In this document: positions 29,972 through 37,582 of the stretch, piece by piece
Layout: each line of letters opens with the position of its first letter
Position numbering within the stretch: the first letter of the stretch is position 1
Origin: Pseudomonadota bacterium
GTDB lineage: Bacteria; Pseudomonadota; Alphaproteobacteria; Caulobacterales; Caulobacteraceae
NCBI GenBank assembly: GCA_018241995.1
Contig: JAFECT010000009.1
Span: 136,214 to 200,213, forward strand
Length of the DNA: 64,000 nucleotides
Direction: 5' to 3'
Program-made: the position numbers and the translations under genes
The notes under the pieces: model-generated
What the model was told of the DNA's origin: nothing
Databases searched by the model: none
The model's input: only the letters and a program-made list of their open reading frames with translations

Positions 29972-30859
29972 TCAGGCCTCCCGGAACGCCTCGGCCAGCA
30001 GTTCGGCCTCGCGCCGGCGCGACGAGCCCGCGCGCCACGCCACCACGATCTCCCGGCTGGGCGCATCGGTATGCAGCGGCCGCACGGCGATGGACGGGCT
30101 GTCGGTCAGGCCGGCCTTGACCGCCATCTCGGGCACGAAGCTGACGCCGAGCCCTGAGCCTACCATCTGCATCAGCGTGTGCAGCGAAGTGGCGGCGAAC
30201 ACGTCCTCGCCCTTGGGCGCATCCAGCCGGCAGGCCGACAGCGCATGCTCACGCAGGCAGTGGCCGTCCTCCAGAAGGATCAACTCGGCGGAGGTCAGGG
30301 TGTCCGGATCGATCTGGGCGGAGGGGGCGAAGCGATGGTCGGCCGGCAGGGCGGCGAGGATGGCGTCGTCACCGATGCGGGCGCATTCGATGCCGTTGGT
30401 GTCGTAGGGCAGGGCGATCACGGCGGCGTCGAGCGCGCCGGATTTCAGGGCCGCGATCAGTCGGGGCGTCAGGTCCTCGCGCAGGAACAGGCGCAGCTGC
30501 GGGAAGCGGTCTCTCAACTGCGGCAGGCCGCCCGGCAACAGGAATGGGGCGACGGTCGGGATCACGCCGAGCCGGAAGCGTCCCGACAGGGGCTTGCCGG
30601 CCGAACGCGCCGCCTCGACCAGGTCTTCGGCGCGGGCCAGCACGTCCTCGGCCCGGCGCACAGCCTCTTCGCCGACGGGCGTCAGGAACACCCCGCCGCG
30701 CGCGCGCTCGACCACGGGCGCGCCCAGAACCCGCTCCAGCTCCTGCACGCCGGCGGACAGCGCGGGCTGGGAAACATGGGCGGCTTCGGCGGCGCGGCTG
30801 AACGAGCCGTGCTCGGCCAGGAGCTTCAGATATTGCAGTTGGCGCAGGGAGGGGAGCAT
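29972..30859 (-). CDS. oxyR: LysR family regulator OxyR
   Basis: The 295-residue protein has the LysR winged helix at the N-terminus (LKLLAEHGSFSRAAEAAHVSQPALSAGVQELE). The OxyR diagnostic ILLEDGHCLREHALSAC puts Cys201 and Cys210 nine residues apart, as in the peroxide-sensing Cys199/Cys208 pair of E. coli OxyR. Oxidation by H2O2 should form the disulphide and switch on target promoters. The divergent ahpC-ahpD genes are the obvious targets, which supports the name. Confidence 0.93.
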   Translation of the reverse strand: MLPSLRQLQYLKLLAEHGSFSRAAEAAHVSQPALSAGVQELERVLGAPVVERARGGVFLTPVGEEAVRRAEDVLARAEDLVEAARSAGKPLSGRFRLGVIPTVAPFLLPGGLPQLRDRFPQLRLFLREDLTPRLIAALKSGALDAAVIALPYDTNGIECARIGDDAILAALPADHRFAPSAQIDPDTLTSAELILLEDGHCLREHALSACRLDAPKGEDVFAATSLHTLMQMVGSGLGVSFVPEMAVKAGLTDSPSIAVRPLHTDAPSREIVVAWRAGSSRRREAELLAEAFREA

Positions 30860-30868
30860 GGCCGCGAT

Positions 30869-30914
30869 ATAAGCAAAGATTATGCAAAAAACAAAAACAA
30901 TCGATTTGAATTAG
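30869..30914. promoter_or_regulatory. Candidate OxyR-binding region between oxyR and ahpC
   Basis: The first 15 bases, ATAAGCAAAGATTAT (30869-30883), form an interrupted inverted repeat with T-N11-A, close to the ATAG-N7-CTAT half of the OxyR consensus. A weaker copy, ATCGATTTGAATTAG, lies at 30900-30914. The 31-base offset is not the 22 bases of the E. coli tetramer site, so the assignment is tentative. The stretch is AT-rich and lies 10 bases before the oxyR start codon and about 110 bases before ahpC. Confidence 0.45.
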
Positions 30915-30996
30915 CGCGAGCCGACGCCTACATCCCATCCGACGGCGCGGGGCGCGACCCCCTGCCGCATCCACTCAGACCCCCAAGGAGACCGCG

Positions 30997-31557
30997 ATGA
31001 TCGGCGTCGGCGAGAAGCTTCCCAACTTCAAGATCGTGGGCGTGAAGCCCGGCTTCAACAAGCACGAAGAGAACGGCCAGAGCGCCTTCGAGGACGTCAC
31101 CAACGACAGCTTCAAGGGCAAGTGGAAGGTCATCTTCTTCTACCCGAAGGACTTCACCTTCGTATGCCCGACCGAGATCGCCGAGTTCGCCCGCCTGGGT
31201 AAGGAATTCGAAGCCCGCGACGCGGTGGTGCTGGGCGGCTCGACCGACAACGAGCACTCCAAGCTGGGCTGGCGCCGCGAGCACCCGGATCTGAACAAGC
31301 TGCCGATCTGGCAGTTCGCCGACAACGGCGGCCGTTTCGCCCGCGACCTGGGCGTGCTGGACGAGGAGAACGGCGTCGCGCTGCGCGCCACCTTCATCGT
31401 CGACCCGCACAACGTCGTGCAGCAGATCACCGTCAACGGCCTGAATGTGGGCCGCAACCCGCAGGACACCCTGCGCGTGCTGGACGGCCTGCAGACCGAC
31501 GAACTGTGCGCCTGCAACCGCCCGGTGGGCGGCGAGACCCTCAAGCCGGCGGCCTAA
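30997..31557 (+). CDS. ahpC: Alkyl hydroperoxide reductase / 2-Cys peroxiredoxin
   Basis: AGGAGACCGCG precedes the ATG at 30997. The 186-residue protein has the peroxidatic Cys57 in DFTFVCPTE and C-terminal cysteines Cys171 and Cys173 in ELCACNRP, one of them the resolving residue. It lacks the GGLG and YF motifs being obvious, so it may resist overoxidation. It reduces H2O2 and organic peroxides. With ahpD downstream rather than ahpF, the electron source is likely AhpD with a lipoyl-dependent dehydrogenase, the mycobacterial-type arrangement. It is divergent from oxyR. Confidence 0.94.
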   Translation: MIGVGEKLPNFKIVGVKPGFNKHEENGQSAFEDVTNDSFKGKWKVIFFYPKDFTFVCPTEIAEFARLGKEFEARDAVVLGGSTDNEHSKLGWRREHPDLNKLPIWQFADNGGRFARDLGVLDEENGVALRATFIVDPHNVVQQITVNGLNVGRNPQDTLRVLDGLQTDELCACNRPVGGETLKPAA

Positions 31558-31577
31558 TCGCCACACCGGCTTGAACG

Positions 31578-31621
31578 CCTCGGGGGGCGGCTTCTCTCCC
31601 CCCTCGAACCGCTCCCCGAGG
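31578..31621 (+). promoter_or_regulatory. Hairpin between ahpC and ahpD
   Basis: A 13-base imperfect stem (CCTCGGGGGGCGG with CCGCTCCCCGAGG) lies 20 bases after ahpC and is followed by GCCCCCTTT, 26 bases before the ahpD start. It could make ahpC mRNA more abundant than ahpD by partial termination or 3'-end protection. Confidence 0.5.
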
Positions 31622-31647
31622 CCCCCTTTCCGAATTGGAGACTCCTC

Positions 31648-32178
31648 ATGTCGCTCGACGCCCTGCGCGATGCGCTGCCCGCCTATGCCAAGGACCTGTC
31701 CTTGAACCTGTCGACCCTGGCGGCGGAGACCACGCTCGACGACCAGCAGAAGTGGGGGACCTTCCTGGCCTCCGCCTATGCGGTCGGCACGCCCGAGGTG
31801 GTGCGCCAGATCGAGGCGGCGGCGGAGCCCTTCATGACTCCGGAAGCGCGTGACGCGGCCAAGGCCTCGGCGGCGATCATGGGTATGAACAACATCTACT
31901 ATCGGGCGCTGCACCTGATGCACAATCAGGAGTACCGCACCCTGCCGGCGCGCCTGCGCATGAACGTCATCGCCAGCCCCGGCGCGCCCAAGCTGGACTT
32001 CGAGCTGTGGTCGACCGCGGTCTCGGCCATCAACGGCTGCGGCGCGTGCCTGGACGCCCACGAAGCGGAACTGCGCAAGCACGGCGCCACCAACGTCCAG
32101 GTCCAGGCGGCCCTGCGTATCGGCGCGGTCGTCAATGCGGTCAGCCGCGTGATGGCGGCGGAGAGCGCTCAGGCCTAA
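31648..32178 (+). CDS. ahpD: Alkyl hydroperoxidase AhpD
   Basis: The 176-residue helical protein has the catalytic CxxC-xxxH of the AhpD/CMD family at Cys131, Cys134 and His138 (NGCGACLDAHE), and the family N-terminus (LDALRDALPAYAKDLSLNL). AhpD reduces AhpC using the lipoyl group of a 2-oxoacid dehydrogenase complex. It is in the same unit as ahpC, separated by a hairpin. Its last four bases overlap the end of the convergent SRPBCC gene. Confidence 0.94.
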   Translation: MSLDALRDALPAYAKDLSLNLSTLAAETTLDDQQKWGTFLASAYAVGTPEVVRQIEAAAEPFMTPEARDAAKASAAIMGMNNIYYRALHLMHNQEYRTLPARLRMNVIASPGAPKLDFELWSTAVSAINGCGACLDAHEAELRKHGATNVQVQAALRIGAVVNAVSRVMAAESAQA

Positions 32179-32705
32179 TCCGCCTTTCCGGTCTCGACAT
32201 AGGCTTTCAGCCGCGCCAGCTGCTCGGCCATCACGTGATCGACCGGGGCCGAGATCTTGTTGAGGCCACCGGGCTCGTAGCCGCCGACGGTGTAGGTCCA
32301 CGTGACCTTGGTCTTGGGGCCTTCGGGCGTCAGCACCAGGGTCCAGCCACCGGTGGCCCCCAGCCGCGAGAGCGGGCCGATGGCGCCCCAGATGTCGATC
32401 TCCTTGCCGGGGTCGACGAAGCTGACCCGCATGGTCGAGGCGCCGCCGCCGCCGCCCTTCACCTCGCAGAAACAACCGCCGGGCCGTGCTTCCAGGCGCA
32501 TATTGGCGGCGTCGCCGGTGAAGGTGTGGGACGAGGCCCACCAGCGCGACGGCTCGATCATCGCCTTCCAGACTGCATCGGCGGGAGCCGAGACCTCGAC
32601 GCTGTTGGTCACCTGGAAGCCGTTTGCCTGGGCGTCGACCACCTCGGCGTGGGCCGCACCGGCAAAGCCCAGGGCCGCGACGAGTCCGATCACAAGTCCA
32701 TGCAT
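32175..32705 (-). CDS. Secreted SRPBCC (START-like) domain protein
   Basis: The ATG at 32705 starts a signal peptide (MHGLVIGLVAALGFAGAAHA), giving 176 residues; longer starts add a non-secretory leader. The mature part is an SRPBCC/polyketide-cyclase-like domain: NSVEVSAPADAVWKAMIEPSRWW, a glycine-rich loop (CEVKGGGGGASTMR), then ATGGWTLVLTPEGPKTKVTWTYTVGGY and a C-terminal helix HVMAEQLARLKAYVE. These domains bind hydrophobic ligands in a deep pocket. Ligand unknown. A secreted SRPBCC is less common than the cytosolic kind. Confidence 0.82.
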   Translation of the reverse strand: MHGLVIGLVAALGFAGAAHAEVVDAQANGFQVTNSVEVSAPADAVWKAMIEPSRWWASSHTFTGDAANMRLEARPGGCFCEVKGGGGGASTMRVSFVDPGKEIDIWGAIGPLSRLGATGGWTLVLTPEGPKTKVTWTYTVGGYEPGGLNKISAPVDHVMAEQLARLKAYVETGKAD

Positions 32706-32831
32706 GCGCCACCCCGCCGGTCTGTAAGTATTGGCTAACCTATATGATTTCTGGCGTGATGTCCAATGCGCGCCGGATTGCGCCCCGTCGCCCTGCAACC
32801 TAAGTTTCAGGTGGTCGACCAGGAGCATCCC

Positions 32832-33086
32832 ATGCGAGCGATATTCCGTCGCTACGTGCAGTACCGCGCCAACGCCGGGTTCTGGGCGCTCGCCGCATGG
32901 AACGGCGGGTGCTGGTTCGGGCTCATGACGGCGTGGGATCTGTTGCGCGACGACGCACTGGCCGATTCGCTTCCAGCGCGGATATTCGGCACCGCCGTGA
33001 GTGCGGTCCTCTTCGGCGTCGTCATGGGCGGCTTTGAACTCAATCTACGCAACGCGATCCGCTCGGGTCGCGAACCGAAGCCTTAG
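32832..33086 (+). CDS. Small membrane protein of unknown function
   Basis: CAGGAGCATCCC precedes the ATG at 32832, giving 84 residues. Two hydrophobic segments (GFWALAAWNGGCWFGLMTAWDLL and IFGTAVSAVLFGVVMGGFEL) flank a short charged loop; both ends are basic (MRAIFRRYVQYR, RSGREPKP), so both termini are likely cytoplasmic. No family recognised. Its end overlaps the end of the convergent murI gene by four bases. Confidence 0.7.
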   Translation: MRAIFRRYVQYRANAGFWALAAWNGGCWFGLMTAWDLLRDDALADSLPARIFGTAVSAVLFGVVMGGFELNLRNAIRSGREPKP

Positions 33087-33934
33087 GCGGCTTCGAACCG
33101 CAACGGTTCGCCCCAGAAGGCTTCCACCAAGTCCGACTGGGCGCCGGGCTTGCCGGTGGTCAGGAAGCGGCGTCGACCTGACGTGCCCATGTCGTAATCC
33201 GGATGGCGCTCGAAATAGCGCTCCAGGGCGTCGGCTACGGCGCTGGGCTGGTGGATCAGGGGCGTGCCCTCGGGCAGGGCGGCGCGGAACAGGTCGCCCA
33301 CGATTTCGTAGTGGGTGCAGCCCAGCACCACCCGGTCCGGCCACCGGCCGATGCGGGTCTTCAGCACCTGGCAGTGGGCGGCGATCACCTCGGCCAGCTG
33401 CTCGCGCGGAGCGCCGTCCTCTATCAGGCCGGCCAGTCCGGTGCAGGCCTCGGAGAAGGCGGCCAGGTCCTGGCGGCGCTTGTCGATCTCGATTTCATAG
33501 ACGCGGCTGGCGGCGGTGGCGGCGGTGCAGAACACGCCGATCACATCGACCTTCTCGATCTTGTCGCCGCGCCGCTCGACCTCCTGCTCCCAGGGCTGGC
33601 CGGTGGCGGCCTCGATGGTCGGCACGATGATGCCCAGCACATTGACCGGGCGGCCGAGTTCGCGCCGATAGCCGGGCAGCCAGGTCTGCTGCAGGCGCCT
33701 CAGCGCGATGGCCGACGCCGTGTTGCAGGCCAGGACCACGAGGTTCGCGCCCTCGTCGAACAGGCGGATACAGCCGGCCTTGGTCAGCTCCACGATCTCC
33801 TCGCCGCCGCGCACGCCGTAGGGCGCGTGGGCCTGGTCGGCCAGATAGATGAAGTCCGCCTTGGGGAAGCGGTTGACGAGATGGCGGTGGACGGTCAGCC
33901 CGCCCACGCCGGAGTCGAAGACGCCGATGGACAT
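33083..33934 (-). CDS. murI: Glutamate racemase
   Basis: The 283-residue protein has the family N-terminus with Asp7 and Ser8 (GVFDSGVGGLTV), catalytic Cys70 in VVLACNTASA and Cys206 in VVLGCTHYE, the two acid/base thiols. It makes D-glutamate for peptidoglycan precursors in the cytosol. No other wall gene is adjacent, apart from dapF about 10 kb away and murJ about 14 kb away. The Pho-box-like repeat upstream reads in consensus orientation toward this gene. Confidence 0.95.
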   Translation of the reverse strand: MSIGVFDSGVGGLTVHRHLVNRFPKADFIYLADQAHAPYGVRGGEEIVELTKAGCIRLFDEGANLVVLACNTASAIALRRLQQTWLPGYRRELGRPVNVLGIIVPTIEAATGQPWEQEVERRGDKIEKVDVIGVFCTAATAASRVYEIEIDKRRQDLAAFSEACTGLAGLIEDGAPREQLAEVIAAHCQVLKTRIGRWPDRVVLGCTHYEIVGDLFRAALPEGTPLIHQPSAVADALERYFERHPDYDMGTSGRRRFLTTGKPGAQSDLVEAFWGEPLRFEAA

Positions 33935-34020
33935 GATGTCCGCTTAGCGCCGCCCAGGACGCGCGTCCACGGCCGGTTTGCGGCGGGGCGTGATTCCAAG
34001 GGGTTGCACACGGCTCAGGT

Positions 34021-34039
34021 TATGACAGTTATATGACGT
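34021..34039 (-). promoter_or_regulatory. Pho-box-like direct repeat upstream of the acid phosphatase gene
   Basis: ATGACAG (34022-34028) and ATGACGT (34033-34039) repeat at 11-base spacing. On the minus strand this reads ACGTCAT-ATAA-CTGTCAT, close to the PhoB consensus CTGTCAT-N4-CTGTCAT. It lies 56 bases upstream of the PAP2 phosphatase ATG and 87 bases upstream of murI. The consensus strand points to murI, but the phosphatase is the sensible target. Confidence 0.55.
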
Positions 34040-34094
34040 TTCGATCCGAACCCGGACATTTCGCCGGTCTTCGGAACGGGGCGAGGAGTGTTCC

Positions 34095-34904
34095 ATGGGA
34101 TTTGGACCGTCTTGGGTCCGTACGGCCTTTCTGGGCCTGGTCCTGGCCGCGGCGCTAGGCGCGGGCCAGGCGAGCGCCGCCGAAAAGGGTTATCTGACCG
34201 CCGCCGACCGCACGGGCGTCATGGCCTGGCTGCCGCCCAAGCCCGCCGATGGCTCGCCCGCGGACAGCGCCGACTACGCCAACTTCTGGGCCACCCGCGC
34301 TCTCGTCGCCAGCGCGCGCGGGCTGCAGGCGCACGAGGACGACGTCTATGACCCGTCAGTGGTCACTCCGCGCATGCAGGCGGCCGCGGGCGTGGAGATC
34401 AGCGCCAGGACAACGCCGGTGACCTTCGCGCTGCTGAGCCGGACCCAGGAAGACGTGGGCGGACTGATCGACGTGGCCAAGGGACCGTTCGACAAGGGGC
34501 GCCTCAGGCCCTTCGTGCGCTTCCCGGCGGGCCAGCACTGCGAGCTGACGCCCAACGACATCAAGTTCGACCTGGGCGGCACCTCGTCCTACCCGTCCGG
34601 CCACGCGGCCTTCTCGTGGCTGTGGGCGCTGGTCCTGGCCGAGGCCGAGCCCGACCGGGCCGACGCGGTCATGCACTGGGGTTGGGAATTCGGCGAAAGC
34701 CGGGTGATCTGCGGCTTCCACTATCCCAGCGACGTCGCGGGCGGGCGGCTGGCGGCCACTGCGATCTTCGCCAAGCTGCAGACCAATCCAGAATTCCAGA
34801 AGGACCTCGCCGCGGCGCGCAAGGAGCTGGCGGCCGCCCGAGGCGTGAAGCCCGCCTCGCCCGATCCGCTGGAGCGGCTCAAGCGCGTGTTCCGCAAGCA
34901 CTAG
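34095..34904 (+). CDS. Secreted class A acid phosphatase (PAP2 family)
   Basis: GAGGAGTGTTCC precedes the ATG at 34095. The 269-residue protein has a signal peptide (to ...GQASA-AEK) and the three PAP2 motifs: K-x6-RP (KGRLRPF), SYPSGHA, and SRVICGFHYPSDV, with the catalytic histidines. Spacing and length match the bacterial class A nonspecific acid phosphatases (PhoN type). It would release phosphate from phosphomonoesters in the periplasm. A Pho-box-like repeat upstream suggests phosphate control. Confidence 0.92.
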   Translation: MGFGPSWVRTAFLGLVLAAALGAGQASAAEKGYLTAADRTGVMAWLPPKPADGSPADSADYANFWATRALVASARGLQAHEDDVYDPSVVTPRMQAAAGVEISARTTPVTFALLSRTQEDVGGLIDVAKGPFDKGRLRPFVRFPAGQHCELTPNDIKFDLGGTSSYPSGHAAFSWLWALVLAEAEPDRADAVMHWGWEFGESRVICGFHYPSDVAGGRLAATAIFAKLQTNPEFQKDLAAARKELAAARGVKPASPDPLERLKRVFRKH

Positions 34905-34914
34905 CGAGGGCGCC

Positions 34915-35244
34915 TCAAGCCTCACCGTCGGCAACGTAGACGTGGAGAGTGCCCCAGACGGTGCGCTTTCCGGGTTCTATGGCTGCCATGTTCTCCGCGA
35001 GGTGCGTGTCGTACTCCCCGACCTCCTCGGTCGCGCCGACTTCTTCGATCTGCTGAATCTGCACCAGACGTAGGCCGTCTGCAGCAAGGCCGCGGCTAAT
35101 GACGTCGGGTACGTCCTCGGCGTCGTCGGCGATGCAACCCATCCAGCCACAAGCGCCCAGGTACTCATCTGGCAGGGTCGTCTGCGGATGATCCGTGCGC
35201 TCGAAGGTGACCAAAGCGACCCAGGTGCGCCTATCGAATTCCAT
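34915..35244 (-). CDS. Hypothetical acidic protein
   Basis: The 109-residue protein is soluble and strongly acidic, without signal or membrane segments. It looks like mixed alpha/beta: MEFDRRTWVALVTFERTD, a stretch with DDAEDVPDVISRGLAADGLRLVQIQQIEEVG, and a final strand TVWGTLHVYVADGEA. No family recognised; small acidic proteins of this shape include immunity proteins, but no toxin gene is nearby, so I do not propose it. It is divergent from the first M3 peptidase gene. Confidence 0.6.
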   Translation of the reverse strand: MEFDRRTWVALVTFERTDHPQTTLPDEYLGACGWMGCIADDAEDVPDVISRGLAADGLRLVQIQQIEEVGATEEVGEYDTHLAENMAAIEPGKRTVWGTLHVYVADGEA

Positions 35245-35359
35245 TGGTTCCCGAGTCTCCGCTTGCCCAGGACATTACGATCAAGTCACTTCGCCGCACA
35301 CAACGGTCGCGGTACGGTCGCGCCCGAAGAACGACAAGAAGTCGGGAGACGCCTACCCC

Positions 35360-37549
35360 ATGCGTAAGATCATCCTCGCCGGCGTCAGCGCCGCCGCCCT
35401 CATCGCCCTGCCTGCCATGGCCCTCGCCGCGGCGCCCTCAGCCCCCGCGCCCGCCGCCAAGGCCTCCGCGCCCAAGGCCAAGCCCCACAAGGCCGCGCCG
35501 CACTACAAGAACGCCCTGTTGAACGCGTGGACCGGCCCCTACGGCGGCTATCCGCGCTTCGAGAAGGTCAAGGTCTCCGACTTCAAGCCGGCCCTGGAAG
35601 AGGCGATGGCGCTGAACCGGGCCGAGATCAACGCGATCGCCAACAACCCGGCCAAGCCGACCTTCGCCAACACCATCGAGGCGCTGGAACGCTCCGGCCA
35701 GCCTCTGGCGCGGGTGCAGATGATCTACGGCGGCATCTGGGCGGCGAACCTGTCGACGCCGGGGTACCAGAAGGTCCAGGACGAGATGGACCCCAAGCTC
35801 GCGGCCTTCGCCGACGAGATCGTCCAGAACCCCAAGCTCTTCGCCCGCATTGAGGCGGTCTACAATTCGCCGGCGACCAAGAAGCTGCGCCCCGAGCAGC
35901 AGCGCCTGGCCTGGCTCTACTGGAACAACGCGGTGCGCGCCGGCGCCAAGCTCGACCCGGCCGCCAAGAAGCGCGTGGGCGAAATCAACCAGCGCCTGGC
36001 CACCCTGTTCGCCAAGTTCAGCCAGAACCTGCAGGCCGAAGAGGCCGGCTGGGTCACCTATCTGAAGGCCGACGAGCTGGGCGGCCTGCCCGAGGCGCAG
36101 AAGGCCGCCATGGCCGCCGCCGCCGAGGAGAAGGGCCACAAGGGCGAGTACGCGGTGACCAACACCCGCTCGTCGATGGACCCGTTCCTGACCTATTCGA
36201 CCAACCGCGCCCTGCGCGAGAAGGTCTGGAAGAACTACTACAGCCGCGGCGACCACAAGGACGAGCACGACAACTCGGCCATCATCTCCGAGATCCTGAA
36301 GCTGCGCTTCGAGCGCGCCAATCTGCTCGGCTACCCGACCTTCGCCCACTGGAAGCTCGGCGATAAAATGGCCAAGACGCCGGATGCGGCGATGAAGCTG
36401 ATGCTGGACGTGTGGCCCTCGGCCATCGCCCGGGTGCACCAGGAAGTCGCCGACATGCAGGCGATCGCCGACAAGGAAGGCGCCGGCATCAAGATCGCGC
36501 CCTGGGACTATCGCTACTACGAGGAGAAGGTCCGCAAGGCCAAGTACGACCTCGATAACGGCCAGGTGAAAGCCTACCTGCAGCTCGACAAGATCAGGGA
36601 CGCGGTGTTCTGGGAGGCCGGCCAGCTCTACGGCTTCAAGTTCCACCAGGTGAAGGGCGTACCGACCTTCCACCCGGACGTGACCGTCTATGAGGTGACC
36701 AAGAACGGCAAGCACGTGGGCCTGTGGTACCTCGACCCCTATGCGCGCCCGGGCAAGAACTCGGGCGCCTGGGAGCAGGCCTATCGCCCGCAGAGCCACT
36801 TCCTGAACAACCAGGCTGTCATCGTCTCCAACAACACCAACTTCGTGAAGGCCAAGCCCGGCGAACCGATCCTGATCAGCTGGGACGACGCCATCACCAT
36901 CTTCCACGAGTTCGGCCACGCCCTGCACGACCTGAACTCCGACGTGACCTACCCCAGCCAGGCCGGCACCAACGTCGCCACCGACTTCGTCGAGTTCCCG
37001 TCGCAGGTGAACGAGAACTGGCTGTCGACGCCGGAAATCCTGTCGAAGTTCGCGGTCGATGCGAAGGGCGAACCGATCCCGCCCGCGCTGGTGGCCAAGA
37101 TCCAGAAGGCTTCGACCTTCAACCAGGGCTTCGCGGTCACCGAGTACCTGGCCAGCGCCATCTACGACATGAAGATCCACCTGGCCGGCGGCGGCGACAT
37201 CGACGCCGATACGTTCGAGAAGCAGACGCTCGGCGGCCTCGGCCTGCCGGACGAGCTGGTGATGCGCCACCGTCCAACCCAGTTCGCCCACATCTTCTCG
37301 AGCGACGGCTATGCGGCGGGCTACTACAGCTATCTGTGGTCCGAGGTGCTCGATCACGACGCCTTCGAAGCCTTCCTCGAGAACGGCGGGCCGTACGACA
37401 AGGCGATGGCCAAGAAGTTCCACGACACCATCATGTCGAAGGGCAACACCATCGATCAGGGCCAGGAGTACCGGAACTTCCGGGGCCGCGACGCCAAGAT
37501 CGACGGCTATCTGAGAGCCAAGGGCTTCCCGCTGCCGGGCGCCAAGTAA
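35360..37549 (+). CDS. Secreted M3 family metallopeptidase (peptidyl-dipeptidase Dcp-like, first of pair)
   Basis: The ATG at 35360 starts a signal peptide (MRKIILAGVSAAALIALPAMALA) and an Ala/Pro/Lys-rich linker; the protein has 729 residues. The thermolysin-like HEFGH motif supplies His516, Glu517 and His520, with a downstream Glu in FVEFPSQ as third zinc ligand, and the large helical M3 fold surrounds it. Such enzymes remove dipeptides from the C-terminus of oligopeptides in the periplasm. The next gene, 33 bases on, is a full-length paralogue. The two share most motifs (LNAWTGPYGG/LADWAGPHGG openings, KIAPWDYRYYEEKVRKAKYDLD/KIQPWDYRYYAEKVRKAKYDLD variants). Confidence 0.93.
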   Translation: MRKIILAGVSAAALIALPAMALAAAPSAPAPAAKASAPKAKPHKAAPHYKNALLNAWTGPYGGYPRFEKVKVSDFKPALEEAMALNRAEINAIANNPAKPTFANTIEALERSGQPLARVQMIYGGIWAANLSTPGYQKVQDEMDPKLAAFADEIVQNPKLFARIEAVYNSPATKKLRPEQQRLAWLYWNNAVRAGAKLDPAAKKRVGEINQRLATLFAKFSQNLQAEEAGWVTYLKADELGGLPEAQKAAMAAAAEEKGHKGEYAVTNTRSSMDPFLTYSTNRALREKVWKNYYSRGDHKDEHDNSAIISEILKLRFERANLLGYPTFAHWKLGDKMAKTPDAAMKLMLDVWPSAIARVHQEVADMQAIADKEGAGIKIAPWDYRYYEEKVRKAKYDLDNGQVKAYLQLDKIRDAVFWEAGQLYGFKFHQVKGVPTFHPDVTVYEVTKNGKHVGLWYLDPYARPGKNSGAWEQAYRPQSHFLNNQAVIVSNNTNFVKAKPGEPILISWDDAITIFHEFGHALHDLNSDVTYPSQAGTNVATDFVEFPSQVNENWLSTPEILSKFAVDAKGEPIPPALVAKIQKASTFNQGFAVTEYLASAIYDMKIHLAGGGDIDADTFEKQTLGGLGLPDELVMRHRPTQFAHIFSSDGYAAGYYSYLWSEVLDHDAFEAFLENGGPYDKAMAKKFHDTIMSKGNTIDQGQEYRNFRGRDAKIDGYLRAKGFPLPGAK

Positions 37550-37582
37550 GGCGTCCGGAAGGGCAGAGTCGGGGACGTGACC

